A DNA stretch of 64,000 bases from Desulfamplus sp. GTDB lineage: Bacteria; Desulfobacterota; Desulfobacteria; Desulfobacterales; Desulfobacteraceae. The notes below the pieces were generated by a model. It saw only the letters and a list, made by a program, of their open reading frames with translations, searched no databases and had not been told where the DNA came from. Below, in pieces: positions 25,628 through 34,207 of this stretch. The position numbers and the translations under genes were made by a program. The stretch's first letter is position 1; the number at the start of each line of letters is the position of its first letter. The stretch is taken from NCBI GenBank assembly GCA_015232555.1, contig JADFZJ010000006.1, positions 17,272-81,271 of the forward strand, in the 5' to 3' direction.

Positions 25628-26338
25628 ATGTTTGAATGGATTACAAGCCCAGAAGGATGGATAGCACTTGCAACACTAACCGCACTTGAGATTGTTCTGG
25701 GTATTGATAATATCATATTTATTTCGATTCTTGTAGGACGCCTGCCTGAACATCAGAGAAATTTCGGCAGAACTGTGGGGCTTGGTCTTGCAATGGCAAC
25801 CCGCCTGATTCTTCTTTTTTCAATTGTGTGGGTTGTGGGGTTGACAGAGCCGTGGTTCTCCCTTTTGGGTCAGGCAATTTCTGGCAGAGATGTTATTATG
25901 ATTGGCGGGGGTCTGTTTCTGCTCGCCAAAGCCACACATGAAATCCATAACAACCTTGAAGGAATAGGTGAGCAGAAGGAGACCTCCGCCGCTGTAAACC
26001 TTGGGGCAGTCCTTTTTCAGGTTGCGATTTTGGATATTGTCTTTTCACTTGACTCTGTAATTACTGCTGTAGGGCTTGCACAGCATATATCAATCATGGC
26101 TATTGCTGTAGTCGTTTCTGTTGCAGTGATGATGTTTGCAGCAAAGGCGATTGGTGAGTTTGTGGAGCGGCACCCTACAATCAAGATTTTAGCACTCTCA
26201 TTTCTGATTATGGTTGGTCTTACACTTATGCTGGAAGGTTTTGATATTCATGTGCCAAAAGGATATATCTACTTTTCAATGGCATTTTCTGTTTCAGTGG
26301 AGATGCTAAATTTAAGGTTACGCAAAAAAAGCTCATAA
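25628..26338 (+). CDS. TerC-family integral membrane protein
   Basis: A 236-residue membrane protein with about seven hydrophobic segments. Conserved TerC motifs are ALTALEIVLGIDNIIFISI-type (here TALEIVLGIDNIIFISILV) and ILDIVFSLDSVITAVGLA, each with the buried acidic residue thought to bind metal. The YoaE/TerC family includes manganese exporters and proteins linked to tellurite resistance; manganese efflux is the best-supported role in recent family work. The gene begins 2 bp after aroB, so it is probably on the aroF-aroB transcript without an evident functional link. Confidence 0.88.
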   Translation: MFEWITSPEGWIALATLTALEIVLGIDNIIFISILVGRLPEHQRNFGRTVGLGLAMATRLILLFSIVWVVGLTEPWFSLLGQAISGRDVIMIGGGLFLLAKATHEIHNNLEGIGEQKETSAAVNLGAVLFQVAILDIVFSLDSVITAVGLAQHISIMAIAVVVSVAVMMFAAKAIGEFVERHPTIKILALSFLIMVGLTLMLEGFDIHVPKGYIYFSMAFSVSVEMLNLRLRKKSS

Positions 26339-26473
26339 AGCTCATGTTTTTCAAAAAAATTTCATACATCTCATGTTTTTGAATACTCCTGCCGATTAGA
26401 TAGACATTAAGGTCGATTTAACGGAGATTTATGATATATATTAGATACACAGTGTAAGAAAAGGGGGCATATT

Positions 26474-27406
26474 ATGAGCAACATATCACAGCTAAACGGA
26501 TCAATTGGAAGATTTCAGAACAGAGGCGATCTTGGACAGTCTGGAAGCCTTTCTGAACGAAGAGAGGCTTTACAGGCATCTCAAAATAAAAATCTTGAAC
26601 TTTCTCTTACCACTAAAGAGGGCGATACTGTTACTTTGAGTGCAGGCTCTTTTACTGAGTTTTCAGCTCTTTCATACGATAAAAGCGGGAGAATCTCCAA
26701 TGGCACTGGAAACGCATCAGCCAGCATAAGCTCAAGGGAGATGACTCTTGCATCTGGCTCTCAATTTACATTTTCAGTTAAAGGAAGTTTAAGTGAGCAG
26801 GAGATGGATGACATTGAGGGTTTAGTCAAATCTCTTGATGAGATAATCAACAAGATGGCAACTGGAGATATGGACGATGCCATGTCAAAAGCACTTGAGA
26901 TGCAGGAAGGTTATGACAGTATATCTGGTTTTGAGGCAGATTTGACATACTCAAGCTCCTACAGTTTTTTATCAGAGGCATCACAACAGACATATTACAC
27001 TGACTCAAATGCTCAAGAGGCTGCAGCAGCAAATCAAACGTCGCTGTTAGATCAAGCTAATGAGGATAATAAGGGTGTCTTAGAAAGCGGTTTGAATCAA
27101 GAAGATGATATCGGACTTGCAGACATTCTCAAAGACTCCTCAAGCAGATTGATGGAGATGATGCTCAAGGAGTTAGATAAATTAAGAGAAGAGAACCAGT
27201 CTGTTGCAAAAAAATCAGCAGAGCCTGTGGATCAGTTGCTTGCCCATCATATTGAACAGCTTGAAAAGATGGAGCAAAAAGATGACGAGCAGATGAATCT
27301 GCTTGATCAGATTACCAATGCTAAAAAAGGTATGGCAGAGGAGTTTTTAAAGATGACACCAGAGGCTCAAGATTTCCGTAAAATAGCCTCATCTTTTTTT
27401 AGCTAA
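26474..27406 (+). CDS. Uncharacterised Ser/Glu/Gln-rich protein (possibly DUF5610-like)
   Basis: A 310-residue acidic protein of unknown function with no signal peptide or membrane segment. Near residue 95 it has FTFSVKGSLSEQEMDDIEGL followed by VKSLDEIINKMATGDMDDAM, a pattern I associate with DUF5610-type proteins, though this is uncertain. The C-terminal half is charged and helical with likely coiled coil (LMEMMLKELDKLREENQSVA; HHIEQLEKMEQKDDEQMNLL). AAGGGGGC precedes the ATG. It converges with the AGPS-like gene and their 3' ends overlap by 4 bp. Confidence 0.6.
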   Translation: MSNISQLNGSIGRFQNRGDLGQSGSLSERREALQASQNKNLELSLTTKEGDTVTLSAGSFTEFSALSYDKSGRISNGTGNASASISSREMTLASGSQFTFSVKGSLSEQEMDDIEGLVKSLDEIINKMATGDMDDAMSKALEMQEGYDSISGFEADLTYSSSYSFLSEASQQTYYTDSNAQEAAAANQTSLLDQANEDNKGVLESGLNQEDDIGLADILKDSSSRLMEMMLKELDKLREENQSVAKKSAEPVDQLLAHHIEQLEKMEQKDDEQMNLLDQITNAKKGMAEEFLKMTPEAQDFRKIASSFFS

Positions 27407-29106
27407 GGCTCAAGCCCCATTGTTCCCCCAGGATTCATAATGCCATTTGGATCAAAGTGCTGTTTTAATGCCCTCAGCACATCCATCTGCTGAGTTCCAA
27501 GATGCCTCTCCATCCAAGGGGCTATCATTTTACCTACCCCATGATGGTGGCTCAATGAGCCACCAAACTTCACAATATTATCAATAACCCCTCTCTGAAA
27601 AGCTCTATATTCATTAATATCTGACATCTTTGCTATAAATATGAAATATAGATTTGTGCCCTGCGGATAAAAGTGAGATGCATGTGTCATGCAGATTGTT
27701 TTAGAACGTTTTTTAATAAAAGCCCTTACACCTTGATGAAGATTATGTATATTATCCCATGTAACACCAGACTCTAATGTGTCGATCATAATACCGTAAT
27801 CATTTAAGTCTTCTCTCAAATATGGATCATTAAATCTTCCATGTTCCCAGTTTTTAACAGGAATAGCTGTCAAAAACATGCCTCTGTTTTGCTTGCAGAT
27901 AGCATCTACCTTTTTATTTACATTTGCGGAAAAATTAGATTCTCCCTCTGTATGTCCAATACATAAACACCGTTTATTGGGTTTAAACCCTCTAAGTTTT
28001 ATAGCATGATCAAGAATTGATCCCTCAACACCGTAAAGTTTTAACGCCACATCACTCTCTTCAGCGTCAGAAATCCTAAAGACAGACGGCATACCAAACT
28101 GACCTTGAGAGATTTCACGGGCTGCATTAACAGCAGATATCCAGTCAGGAAAAATAAATGCAAAACGGCGGCGGTTCTGAGGCATGTGTCTAAAAATCTT
28201 CATAGTTACCCTAACCAGAACTCCAAAAGCACCTTCTGCTCCTTTCATTATATCATTTAATTTTGGACCCGTTGCAGTTGCAGGATAGTCAAGGGTTCTA
28301 AGTCTTCCTTTTGGAGTTACATATTCTTGACTTACAACCAGATCGCAGGCATCTCCATAATATGAAGATTGCTGACCCGAACCCCATGTTGAGACCCAGC
28401 CTCCTACTGATGAATACTCAAACGATTGAGGGAAATGTCCACATGTGTAGCTATATTGCGAATTAAAACGAAGAGGTGCTTCATTAAGGACTTTTTCATA
28501 ATCAGGTCCCATAATACCAGCTTCAACTGTTATAGTCTGATTTGTCTCGTTAAGTTCAACAACATTGTTTATATGTGTCTGCATCACAAGAGAGACACCC
28601 CCTTTTGTACACTGAACCCCGAAATTTACAGAACTTCCGCCTCCATAAACGTAAATAGGAATTTTCTGTTCATTGCAGTAGATTACAATAGCTCCAATCT
28701 CTTCTATGCTTCTTGGGTGCACAACAACATCAGCCACATTGCCAACTAACTGATTGCGAAGAAGCATAGCCTCTTCCATTGTTTTTCCATTTGAGTATTT
28801 AACCCTCTGATAATCATCAGTGCTTACATTAACCTCACCTGCAATGTTCTTGAATGTAGAAATTTGATCTGAAGACAGTTTAATTGGGATATCGCATTTT
28901 ACAGGTTCATTTCCCTCTTTCAGTCGTTTTTGAAAGTCTGCATCTGTCATGGAAAAACTCTGTTTGATCATCCGGAAGAGTCGGCGGTTTGGATGCTTAA
29001 ACTTATCAGATGCTCCCCACTTGAAAATAGAGCGATATGTGCCATTAGCTGGAGGTTTTTCATTCCATTGAGGGTAAAATTCTCTATTTCTAATATTTTC
29101 AAACAT
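27403..29106 (-). CDS. FAD-binding oxidase of the alkyldihydroxyacetone-phosphate synthase (AGPS) family
   Basis: A 567-residue flavoprotein of the vanillyl-alcohol-oxidase superfamily. The FAD-binding PCMH domain spans about 95-290: VDVVVHPRSIEE-type start (VADVVVHPRSIEEIGAIVIY), IYVYGGGSSVNFGVQC, TVEAGIMGPDYEKVL and FEYSSVGGWVSTWGSGQQSS, then MKGAEGAFGVLVRVTMKI. The C-terminal domain ends with GGSLSHHHGVGKMIAPWMER, the triple-His motif of AGPS, and QHFDPNGIMNPGG. In eukaryotes AGPS swaps the acyl group of acyl-DHAP for a fatty alcohol and makes the ether bond of plasmalogens. The close neighbours GlpD and an FGGY kinase place it in glycerol-phosphate metabolism, so an ether-lipid or glycerol-phosphate oxidation role is plausible. 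Activity is not proven. Confidence 0.85.
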   Translation of the reverse strand: MFENIRNREFYPQWNEKPPANGTYRSIFKWGASDKFKHPNRRLFRMIKQSFSMTDADFQKRLKEGNEPVKCDIPIKLSSDQISTFKNIAGEVNVSTDDYQRVKYSNGKTMEEAMLLRNQLVGNVADVVVHPRSIEEIGAIVIYCNEQKIPIYVYGGGSSVNFGVQCTKGGVSLVMQTHINNVVELNETNQTITVEAGIMGPDYEKVLNEAPLRFNSQYSYTCGHFPQSFEYSSVGGWVSTWGSGQQSSYYGDACDLVVSQEYVTPKGRLRTLDYPATATGPKLNDIMKGAEGAFGVLVRVTMKIFRHMPQNRRRFAFIFPDWISAVNAAREISQGQFGMPSVFRISDAEESDVALKLYGVEGSILDHAIKLRGFKPNKRCLCIGHTEGESNFSANVNKKVDAICKQNRGMFLTAIPVKNWEHGRFNDPYLREDLNDYGIMIDTLESGVTWDNIHNLHQGVRAFIKKRSKTICMTHASHFYPQGTNLYFIFIAKMSDINEYRAFQRGVIDNIVKFGGSLSHHHGVGKMIAPWMERHLGTQQMDVLRALKQHFDPNGIMNPGGTMGLEP

Positions 29107-29140
29107 GATAACTCTCCAAATTCTTTTATATTGTTATTCA

Positions 29141-29238
29141 GGAATTTCAATTAACAATAATTACGGCGTAGATGGTTATGTTCTTTTTAAGGAATTTCAA
29201 TCAAAAATTTACGGTGTAGATGCTTATGTTTTTTCTGG
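29141..29238. repeat. Tandem duplication of about 50 bp between the FGGY and AGPS-like genes
   Basis: GGAATTTCAAT at 29141 and again at 29191 begins two diverged copies with a 50-bp period. Shared parts include TTACGG(C/T)GTAGATG and TTATGTT. The second copy includes the last bases of the FGGY kinase gene, so the gene end was duplicated into the intergenic gap. Confidence 0.8.
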
Positions 29239-30825
29239 ATAACCTGTAATATCTCTTATCTCTTCATAAATCTTTTCAAGTGACGGGTATAGCTTTGTAT
29301 AGACTCTGCTGAAAAGATGCTGATAGAGTCGGGCATTAGCAGGATTGGGGTTATATCTCTGTTTGTAATCTACCATTGCTTTGATCGCACTTTCAAAAGA
29401 GTTGTGAATACCAACACCCTTTGCAGCTACAATAGCAGCCCCAAGACCTGATGTCTCAAAGCTGTTGCCTCTTAATACAGGACGGTTGAAAATATCAGCC
29501 GCAATCTGGCATATTGCATCACTTTGAGACCCCCCACCAGATACTGCCAACATCTTAACTGTTGTGCCGCAAGCCTTTTCTATTTTGTTAAGTCCATCAA
29601 GAAGTCCATAACAAAGCCCTTCAATAACAGCACGATAAACATGAGCTTTTTTGTGCACATCACCAAAACCAACTATTGCCCCTTTGGCTGATGGAGTTTT
29701 TAGCCCCGGTCCCCAGTATGGCTGCACAATAAGCCCCATAGAGCCGGGAGAAGTTTTATTAAGCATTTCGTTCATCACAATTTCAGGGGCAACGCCTCGT
29801 GCTGCTGCTGCCTCAATCTCTTTTTGGGCAAACTCGTTTTTAAACCATGTAATCATCCAAAATCCCCTGAAAATTTCAACTTCAAGGTTGTAATGTCCAG
29901 TAATAGGTGCTGGATAAGCAGGCATAAATTTAAGAGGTTCACAATATCTTTTTGTGGTAGTCTGTACTGTTGCAGTGGTTCCAAAACTCAGACTTGCCAT
30001 TGAAGGGTTAAGAACACCCACACCGATTGTTTCACACCCTTTATCAGAACCGCAGGCAATAACAGGAGTGCCTGCATTTATACCAGTTGCAATTGCTGCC
30101 TCTTTTGAAATGCTGCCAATCTCTTCTCCCGGAAGCACAAGCTCTGGTAATTTAGAATGCTCTACAGGACATACCATCATATTCAAAGAGTTCTGTTTTG
30201 CCCAACGCATTAATCTATAGTCAAAAGGGATATGACCAATCTGTGAAGCAACAGAATCAATAAATTTACCTGTGAGCCGATAGTTTAAAAATCCTGAAAC
30301 TTGCAGATATTTGTGAGTCTCTTTCCAGATATCAGGCTGATTTTGGCGTATCCAGTTACATTTTGCTTCACTTTGAATTTTCTTTACAGCCTCGCTCATA
30401 CCAAACATGGAAAGGGCGATTTTCATAAAAGGGTTAGGTTGATATAATGGCTTTGCTTTTCGCTGATCTAACCATGTGATAACTGGTCTTAAAGTTTTTC
30501 CAGATATATCTATATTTATCATGCTGTCTCTTTGGGCAGTAACACCAACTCCTTGGACAGAGTGATACAAATCAGGCTGACGCTCTTTTAAAGCTGATGA
30601 TGCCTTACATAATCCATTCCAAAATACTTCAGGGTCTTGCTCTGCCCACCCTGGTTTGGGGCTTATGTATGGTTCGTAGCTTACCTGCTCTTTGTCTATA
30701 AGCACTCCTTTTGAGGAGAAGAGCATAACCCTTATGCTTTGAGTGCCGCAGTCAATAGATATAACTGTTGATGGTGTATCAGATAGCGAAGATTCTGTTT
30801 TTTGCGAATATGTGTATGATGTCAT
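29224..30825 (-). CDS. FGGY-family carbohydrate/glycerol kinase
   Basis: A 533-residue sugar kinase of the FGGY family. The N-terminal ATPase lobe has STVISIDCGTQSIRVMLFSS and the YISPKPGWAEQDPEVFW motif; VTAQRDSMINID and ITWLDQRK follow. The C-terminal lobe has VIACGSDKGCETIGVGV, LSFGTTATVQ and LAVSGGGSQSDAICQIAADI. The family phosphorylates glycerol, xylulose, gluconate and related polyols. The GlpD gene upstream suggests a glycerol-type substrate, but the sequence is not a typical GlpK and the substrate stays open. It lies between glpD and the AGPS-like gene, all minus strand, with gaps of 65 and 117 bp. Confidence 0.87.
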   Translation of the reverse strand: MTSYTYSQKTESSLSDTPSTVISIDCGTQSIRVMLFSSKGVLIDKEQVSYEPYISPKPGWAEQDPEVFWNGLCKASSALKERQPDLYHSVQGVGVTAQRDSMINIDISGKTLRPVITWLDQRKAKPLYQPNPFMKIALSMFGMSEAVKKIQSEAKCNWIRQNQPDIWKETHKYLQVSGFLNYRLTGKFIDSVASQIGHIPFDYRLMRWAKQNSLNMMVCPVEHSKLPELVLPGEEIGSISKEAAIATGINAGTPVIACGSDKGCETIGVGVLNPSMASLSFGTTATVQTTTKRYCEPLKFMPAYPAPITGHYNLEVEIFRGFWMITWFKNEFAQKEIEAAAARGVAPEIVMNEMLNKTSPGSMGLIVQPYWGPGLKTPSAKGAIVGFGDVHKKAHVYRAVIEGLCYGLLDGLNKIEKACGTTVKMLAVSGGGSQSDAICQIAADIFNRPVLRGNSFETSGLGAAIVAAKGVGIHNSFESAIKAMVDYKQRYNPNPANARLYQHLFSRVYTKLYPSLEKIYEEIRDITGYPEKT

Positions 30826-30856
30826 TTTTATTTTACCGTGACAATGCAGTTCTCAT

Positions 30857-30890
30857 AATTTTAGATTCAAATTCCTAAGCAATAAACAAA
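30857..30890. repeat. Dispersed intergenic repeat, copy 1
   Basis: The segment reads TTTTAGATTCAAATTCCTAA then GCAATAAACAAA. A close copy (TTTTAGATTCAAACTCCTAA then ACAAAAAAACAAA) occurs at 52162-52194. It sits between the glpD-like and FGGY genes. Its function is unknown. Confidence 0.6.
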
Positions 30891-32627
30891 TTATTTTGGC
30901 ACACTATAAGCCCTTTGCCACAACTCACGGTACCTTACAATCTCTTGATTAAAATGGTGATCTTCCCACCCAAGAACATGCTGGCATAATTTTTTTATAC
31001 GGCTAAAATGCTCTTCTCCGCCGCGAGGCAAAATCAAGCCTATTCTAACACGTCTCATTAGAAGATCGTCAAGAGTGTGAACCTGCTCATTAGCTGCTGC
31101 GTATGGAAGCTCTGCCCAGAGATAGTTAGTTTGAGGAATTTGTGTTAAATCTTCTCTCTTTGAATTTTGGATTATCTCAAGTGCACGACTGCCGTATCGA
31201 CCATATAAACGCCTCCACCATTTTGTTGACAAATCGCAACGTGGACAGCTTGGTATGCCGCTATTATTATAACTATCACCTGAATGTGTGTCATAACCCA
31301 AATTGTAATTTGAACCATAACCTAACTTGGAATTTACATTTGAACATTCACCTGAATATAAGTCAAAAATCGGAACATCGACCATTGGCGATTTTTTTAC
31401 TCTCATAAAGGTTTGTGCTGCATTTAAAGTATCTACTGCTAATTTTCGGAATGTGGTGAGCTTTCCTCCAGTAACAGTAACAAGCCCTTTATCTTTCCAT
31501 ACTACATGTTCTCTTGACTCTTCAGATGGTTTTAGCTTGCCAGAACTCAATACGGGTCGAATACCTGCAATACTTGCTATACTATCGTTGATTGACAAGT
31601 TAACATCAGGAAACGCCCATTTAAAGCCCTCCATCAGATACAACACCTCATCTTTTGAGATAACAGGCTCTTGATCGATAGTTAAATTTTTATGGTCAAC
31701 ATCTGTTGTGCCAAGAAATGTTGCCCCTTCCCATGGAAATATAAATACAGGACGGCGATCTTCTGGATGGATAAAACTTATCACTTGACCAATTGGCAGA
31801 CGAAAATGTGGAAAAATAAGATGGCTTCCCCTTAGCGGACGTAAATGCAATTTAGGGTCAGAAGATGGATGTAAATTAGATGCCCATGCTCCAGATGCGT
31901 TTATAACTACAGAAGTTTCAATTATTCTCTCTTCTCCTGAAAAGGTATCTTCAATCAAAACGCCTTTTACAAAGCCTTGCTCGTCTCTTAAAACTCTTTT
32001 GACTTTTGTGTAGTTTAGTGCTTTACCGTTATCTTCTGAATTGTTTGAATTAACTACTGAGATGTTTGAATTACCTGCTCTGATATTTAAATTTATCTTA
32101 TGATTAAGTCTTTTCTGATCCTGTCCTTCATTGATAAGACGTAACACAAGCCTTGCATCATCTACACCAGCATCCCAAAAGCTATAACCCCCTTTAAGAG
32201 ATTTAGATCGGAGAAACGGAACCCTTTTTAAAAAATCGTTTTTAGAGTAGTAGCGATGTTGAATAGAACCAGCCAATAAACTGTAAATGGCAAGACCCGC
32301 TCCCATCATAAAAAAGCCCGGCGATTGCTCCTTAAAAACAGGGGTAAGAAACTCTAAAGGCTCAACAAGTCCAGGGGCTTCTCTTAGCAGCCTCTGCCTC
32401 TCAATTACAGATGTTCGAGTTAAGAGAATCTGACCTTGTTTTAGATATCTTAAACCTCCGTGTACCATTTTGGATGATCGGCTGGATGTGCCCCATGCAA
32501 AATCTTTCTGTTCTAATAAAAGAGTTTGAAGCCCCATGCGTACAGCTTCTCTAAAAATACCTGCCCCTGTTATTCCTCCACCTACAACAACAATATCCCA
32601 ACATTTTGGTAAACTATTAATGGACAT
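30891..32627 (-). CDS. glpD: FAD-dependent glycerol-3-phosphate dehydrogenase
   Basis: A 578-residue membrane-associated flavoenzyme oxidising glycerol 3-phosphate to dihydroxyacetone phosphate. The N-terminal Rossmann motif is VVVGGGITGAGIFREAV. Other conserved parts are TSSRSSKMVHGGLRYL (FAD and substrate contact), GAWASNLHP, LRPLRGSHLIFPHF, FPWEGATFLGTTDVDH and VTGGKLTTFRKLAVD. Two low-complexity inserts interrupt it: about residues 172-202 (NSNISVVNSNNSEDNG) and about 419-460 (NVNSKLGYGSNYNLGYDTHS). The second is encoded at 31245-31370 by imperfect repeats. The gene is first in the glpD-FGGY-AGPS series, whose combined product could supply DHAP or feed an ether-lipid step. Confidence 0.93.
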   Translation of the reverse strand: MSINSLPKCWDIVVVGGGITGAGIFREAVRMGLQTLLLEQKDFAWGTSSRSSKMVHGGLRYLKQGQILLTRTSVIERQRLLREAPGLVEPLEFLTPVFKEQSPGFFMMGAGLAIYSLLAGSIQHRYYSKNDFLKRVPFLRSKSLKGGYSFWDAGVDDARLVLRLINEGQDQKRLNHKINLNIRAGNSNISVVNSNNSEDNGKALNYTKVKRVLRDEQGFVKGVLIEDTFSGEERIIETSVVINASGAWASNLHPSSDPKLHLRPLRGSHLIFPHFRLPIGQVISFIHPEDRRPVFIFPWEGATFLGTTDVDHKNLTIDQEPVISKDEVLYLMEGFKWAFPDVNLSINDSIASIAGIRPVLSSGKLKPSEESREHVVWKDKGLVTVTGGKLTTFRKLAVDTLNAAQTFMRVKKSPMVDVPIFDLYSGECSNVNSKLGYGSNYNLGYDTHSGDSYNNSGIPSCPRCDLSTKWWRRLYGRYGSRALEIIQNSKREDLTQIPQTNYLWAELPYAAANEQVHTLDDLLMRRVRIGLILPRGGEEHFSRIKKLCQHVLGWEDHHFNQEIVRYRELWQRAYSVPK

Positions 32628-32977
32628 TAACTTTTTCTCTCAATTTTTAACTCCGTCAATAACATAACGCTCGTGCCCTAACAGGCACAAATAAAAAAAC
32701 TCAATTTATCAGAGTGTATAATATATGAATAATCGTGCGTAGTAAAATTTAAACTCAAACATTATAATGGAGATACAATCACCATTATTGAAAGTCAACG
32801 CTTGAACCACGATTGTATTGTGCAACAATTAATCGACGTCTGACAGATATGTTTACAATTCCGCCTTTTTACCGTAAAAAGACATTTATTGAAACGACCT
32901 AAACCAGATAGAGTCAAAATAGATAAACATAATAGCCTGAATATTTAAACTTGCTTTAAATCAAGGAGATCGATCAG
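32628..32977. other. Divergent intergenic region between glpD and radical SAM gene
   Basis: About 350 bp without a gene, with promoters expected in both directions. It contains a short hairpin CTTTTTACCGTAAAAAG (32865-32881), a CGTGCC...GGCAC inverted repeat near 32670-32690, and the 17-base element AGCCTGAATATTTAAAC at 32934-32950. Nothing coding was found. Confidence 0.4.
32934..32950 (+). promoter_or_regulatory. 17-bp element shared with the response-regulator upstream region
   Basis: AGCCTGAATATTTAAAC lies 28-44 bp upstream of the radical SAM start and is identical to 21929-21945. In this copy the right half CAGGCT of the inverted repeat is not kept. It may mark a common regulator or a repeat remnant. 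Confidence 0.35.
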
Positions 32978-34183
32978 ATGGTTACAGAAAATCAAATAGA
33001 CCAGACAAGTTCAGTTGATAAAAAGAGAGACAAGAAAGATGAACTATACACAGGCTTTGAACTTGGTCCCATAAGACCTCCAAGTGAAGCATCGAGCCTT
33101 TTAATACGTGTTACAAGAAATTGCCCATGGAACCACTGCCGATTCTGCGGAATTTACAGGGGGAAAAAGTTCTCTCTTCGTCCAGTAAGCGATGTGTTAA
33201 AAGATATTGATATGCTTGCTAAATATGTAGATGAGATAAAAGGTGCAATGATAGAGGCAGAACAAAGGTCTGCCACATCTATCAATATATCAACCAACAG
33301 CTTTGATGACAAAGAGCAGACCGCATTTTATTCAGCTCTCAACTGGGTTAGAAACGGCATGAAATCCATATTTCTTCAAGACTCTAACTCCCTTATCATA
33401 AAGCCTGATGAGCTTGTTGAGATTCTTCTCTATATCAGGCAGAATTTTCCAGAAGTTGAAAGGATTACATCTTATGCACGCTCACACACAATTGCACGAA
33501 TAAAAGACCACGACCTTGAAAGGATTGCAAAGGCAGGATTGAACAGGATTCATATTGGAATGGAGTCAGCATCAGATAAAGTGCTTGAGCTTATGAGAAA
33601 AGGTGTTGATAAGGCAACGCACATCCGTGCGGGACAGAAGGTGAAACGTGCTGGCATTGAGCTTTCAGAATACTATATGCCAGGTCTTGGAGGGAAAGAT
33701 TTATCAAGAGAACACGCTTTGGAAAGTGCTGATGCCTTAAATCAGATAAATGCCGATTTTGTAAGGTTAAGAACACTTGCCATGACCCGTGCTGGTGATC
33801 TGTTCAACGACTGGATTTCAGGTAAATTCAATAAATTAGGAGACAGGGAAACAGCAGAAGAAATTTTACTCTTTCTTGATAATCTTGACGGTATCACCAC
33901 AACCATAAAAAGCGACCATATTCTCAATTTATTTGAGGAGATAGATGGAAAATTTCCGCGGGACAAGGCAAAAATGACAGGAGTTATAAGAGCTTTTCTT
34001 AATATGAATCCACACGAGCAGGTGCTCTATCAAGTGGGCAGACGGACGGGTCTATTTTCACGGTTAAGCGACATGAATGATCCTGGCAGACGAGCTATAG
34101 CAGAGAGACACCGTTCTGATTTTAATGTTACACCTGAAAATGTTGATGTGGTTATGGATGAAATTATGAAAAGGTTTGTATAG
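32978..34183 (+). CDS. Radical SAM protein
   Basis: A 401-residue radical SAM enzyme. The [4Fe-4S]-SAM cysteines are in TRNCPWNHCRFCGIY, spaced C-x4-C-x2-C, which differs by one residue from the canonical C-x3-C-x2-C and is characteristic of a subfamily. The barrel continues with FLQDSNSLIIKPDELVEIL, ARIKDHDLERIAKAGLNRIH (GxxxxxIHIGMESASD), and YYMPGLGGKDLSREHALESA. No B12-binding, SPASM or additional Cys-cluster domain is seen. The reaction is unknown. AAGGAGATCGATCAG precedes the ATG. The gene is monocistronic as far as visible. Confidence 0.85.
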   Translation: MVTENQIDQTSSVDKKRDKKDELYTGFELGPIRPPSEASSLLIRVTRNCPWNHCRFCGIYRGKKFSLRPVSDVLKDIDMLAKYVDEIKGAMIEAEQRSATSINISTNSFDDKEQTAFYSALNWVRNGMKSIFLQDSNSLIIKPDELVEILLYIRQNFPEVERITSYARSHTIARIKDHDLERIAKAGLNRIHIGMESASDKVLELMRKGVDKATHIRAGQKVKRAGIELSEYYMPGLGGKDLSREHALESADALNQINADFVRLRTLAMTRAGDLFNDWISGKFNKLGDRETAEEILLFLDNLDGITTTIKSDHILNLFEEIDGKFPRDKAKMTGVIRAFLNMNPHEQVLYQVGRRTGLFSRLSDMNDPGRRAIAERHRSDFNVTPENVDVVMDEIMKRFV

Positions 34184-34207
34184 GTATGTTATCTGGAAAA
34201 CTATATA

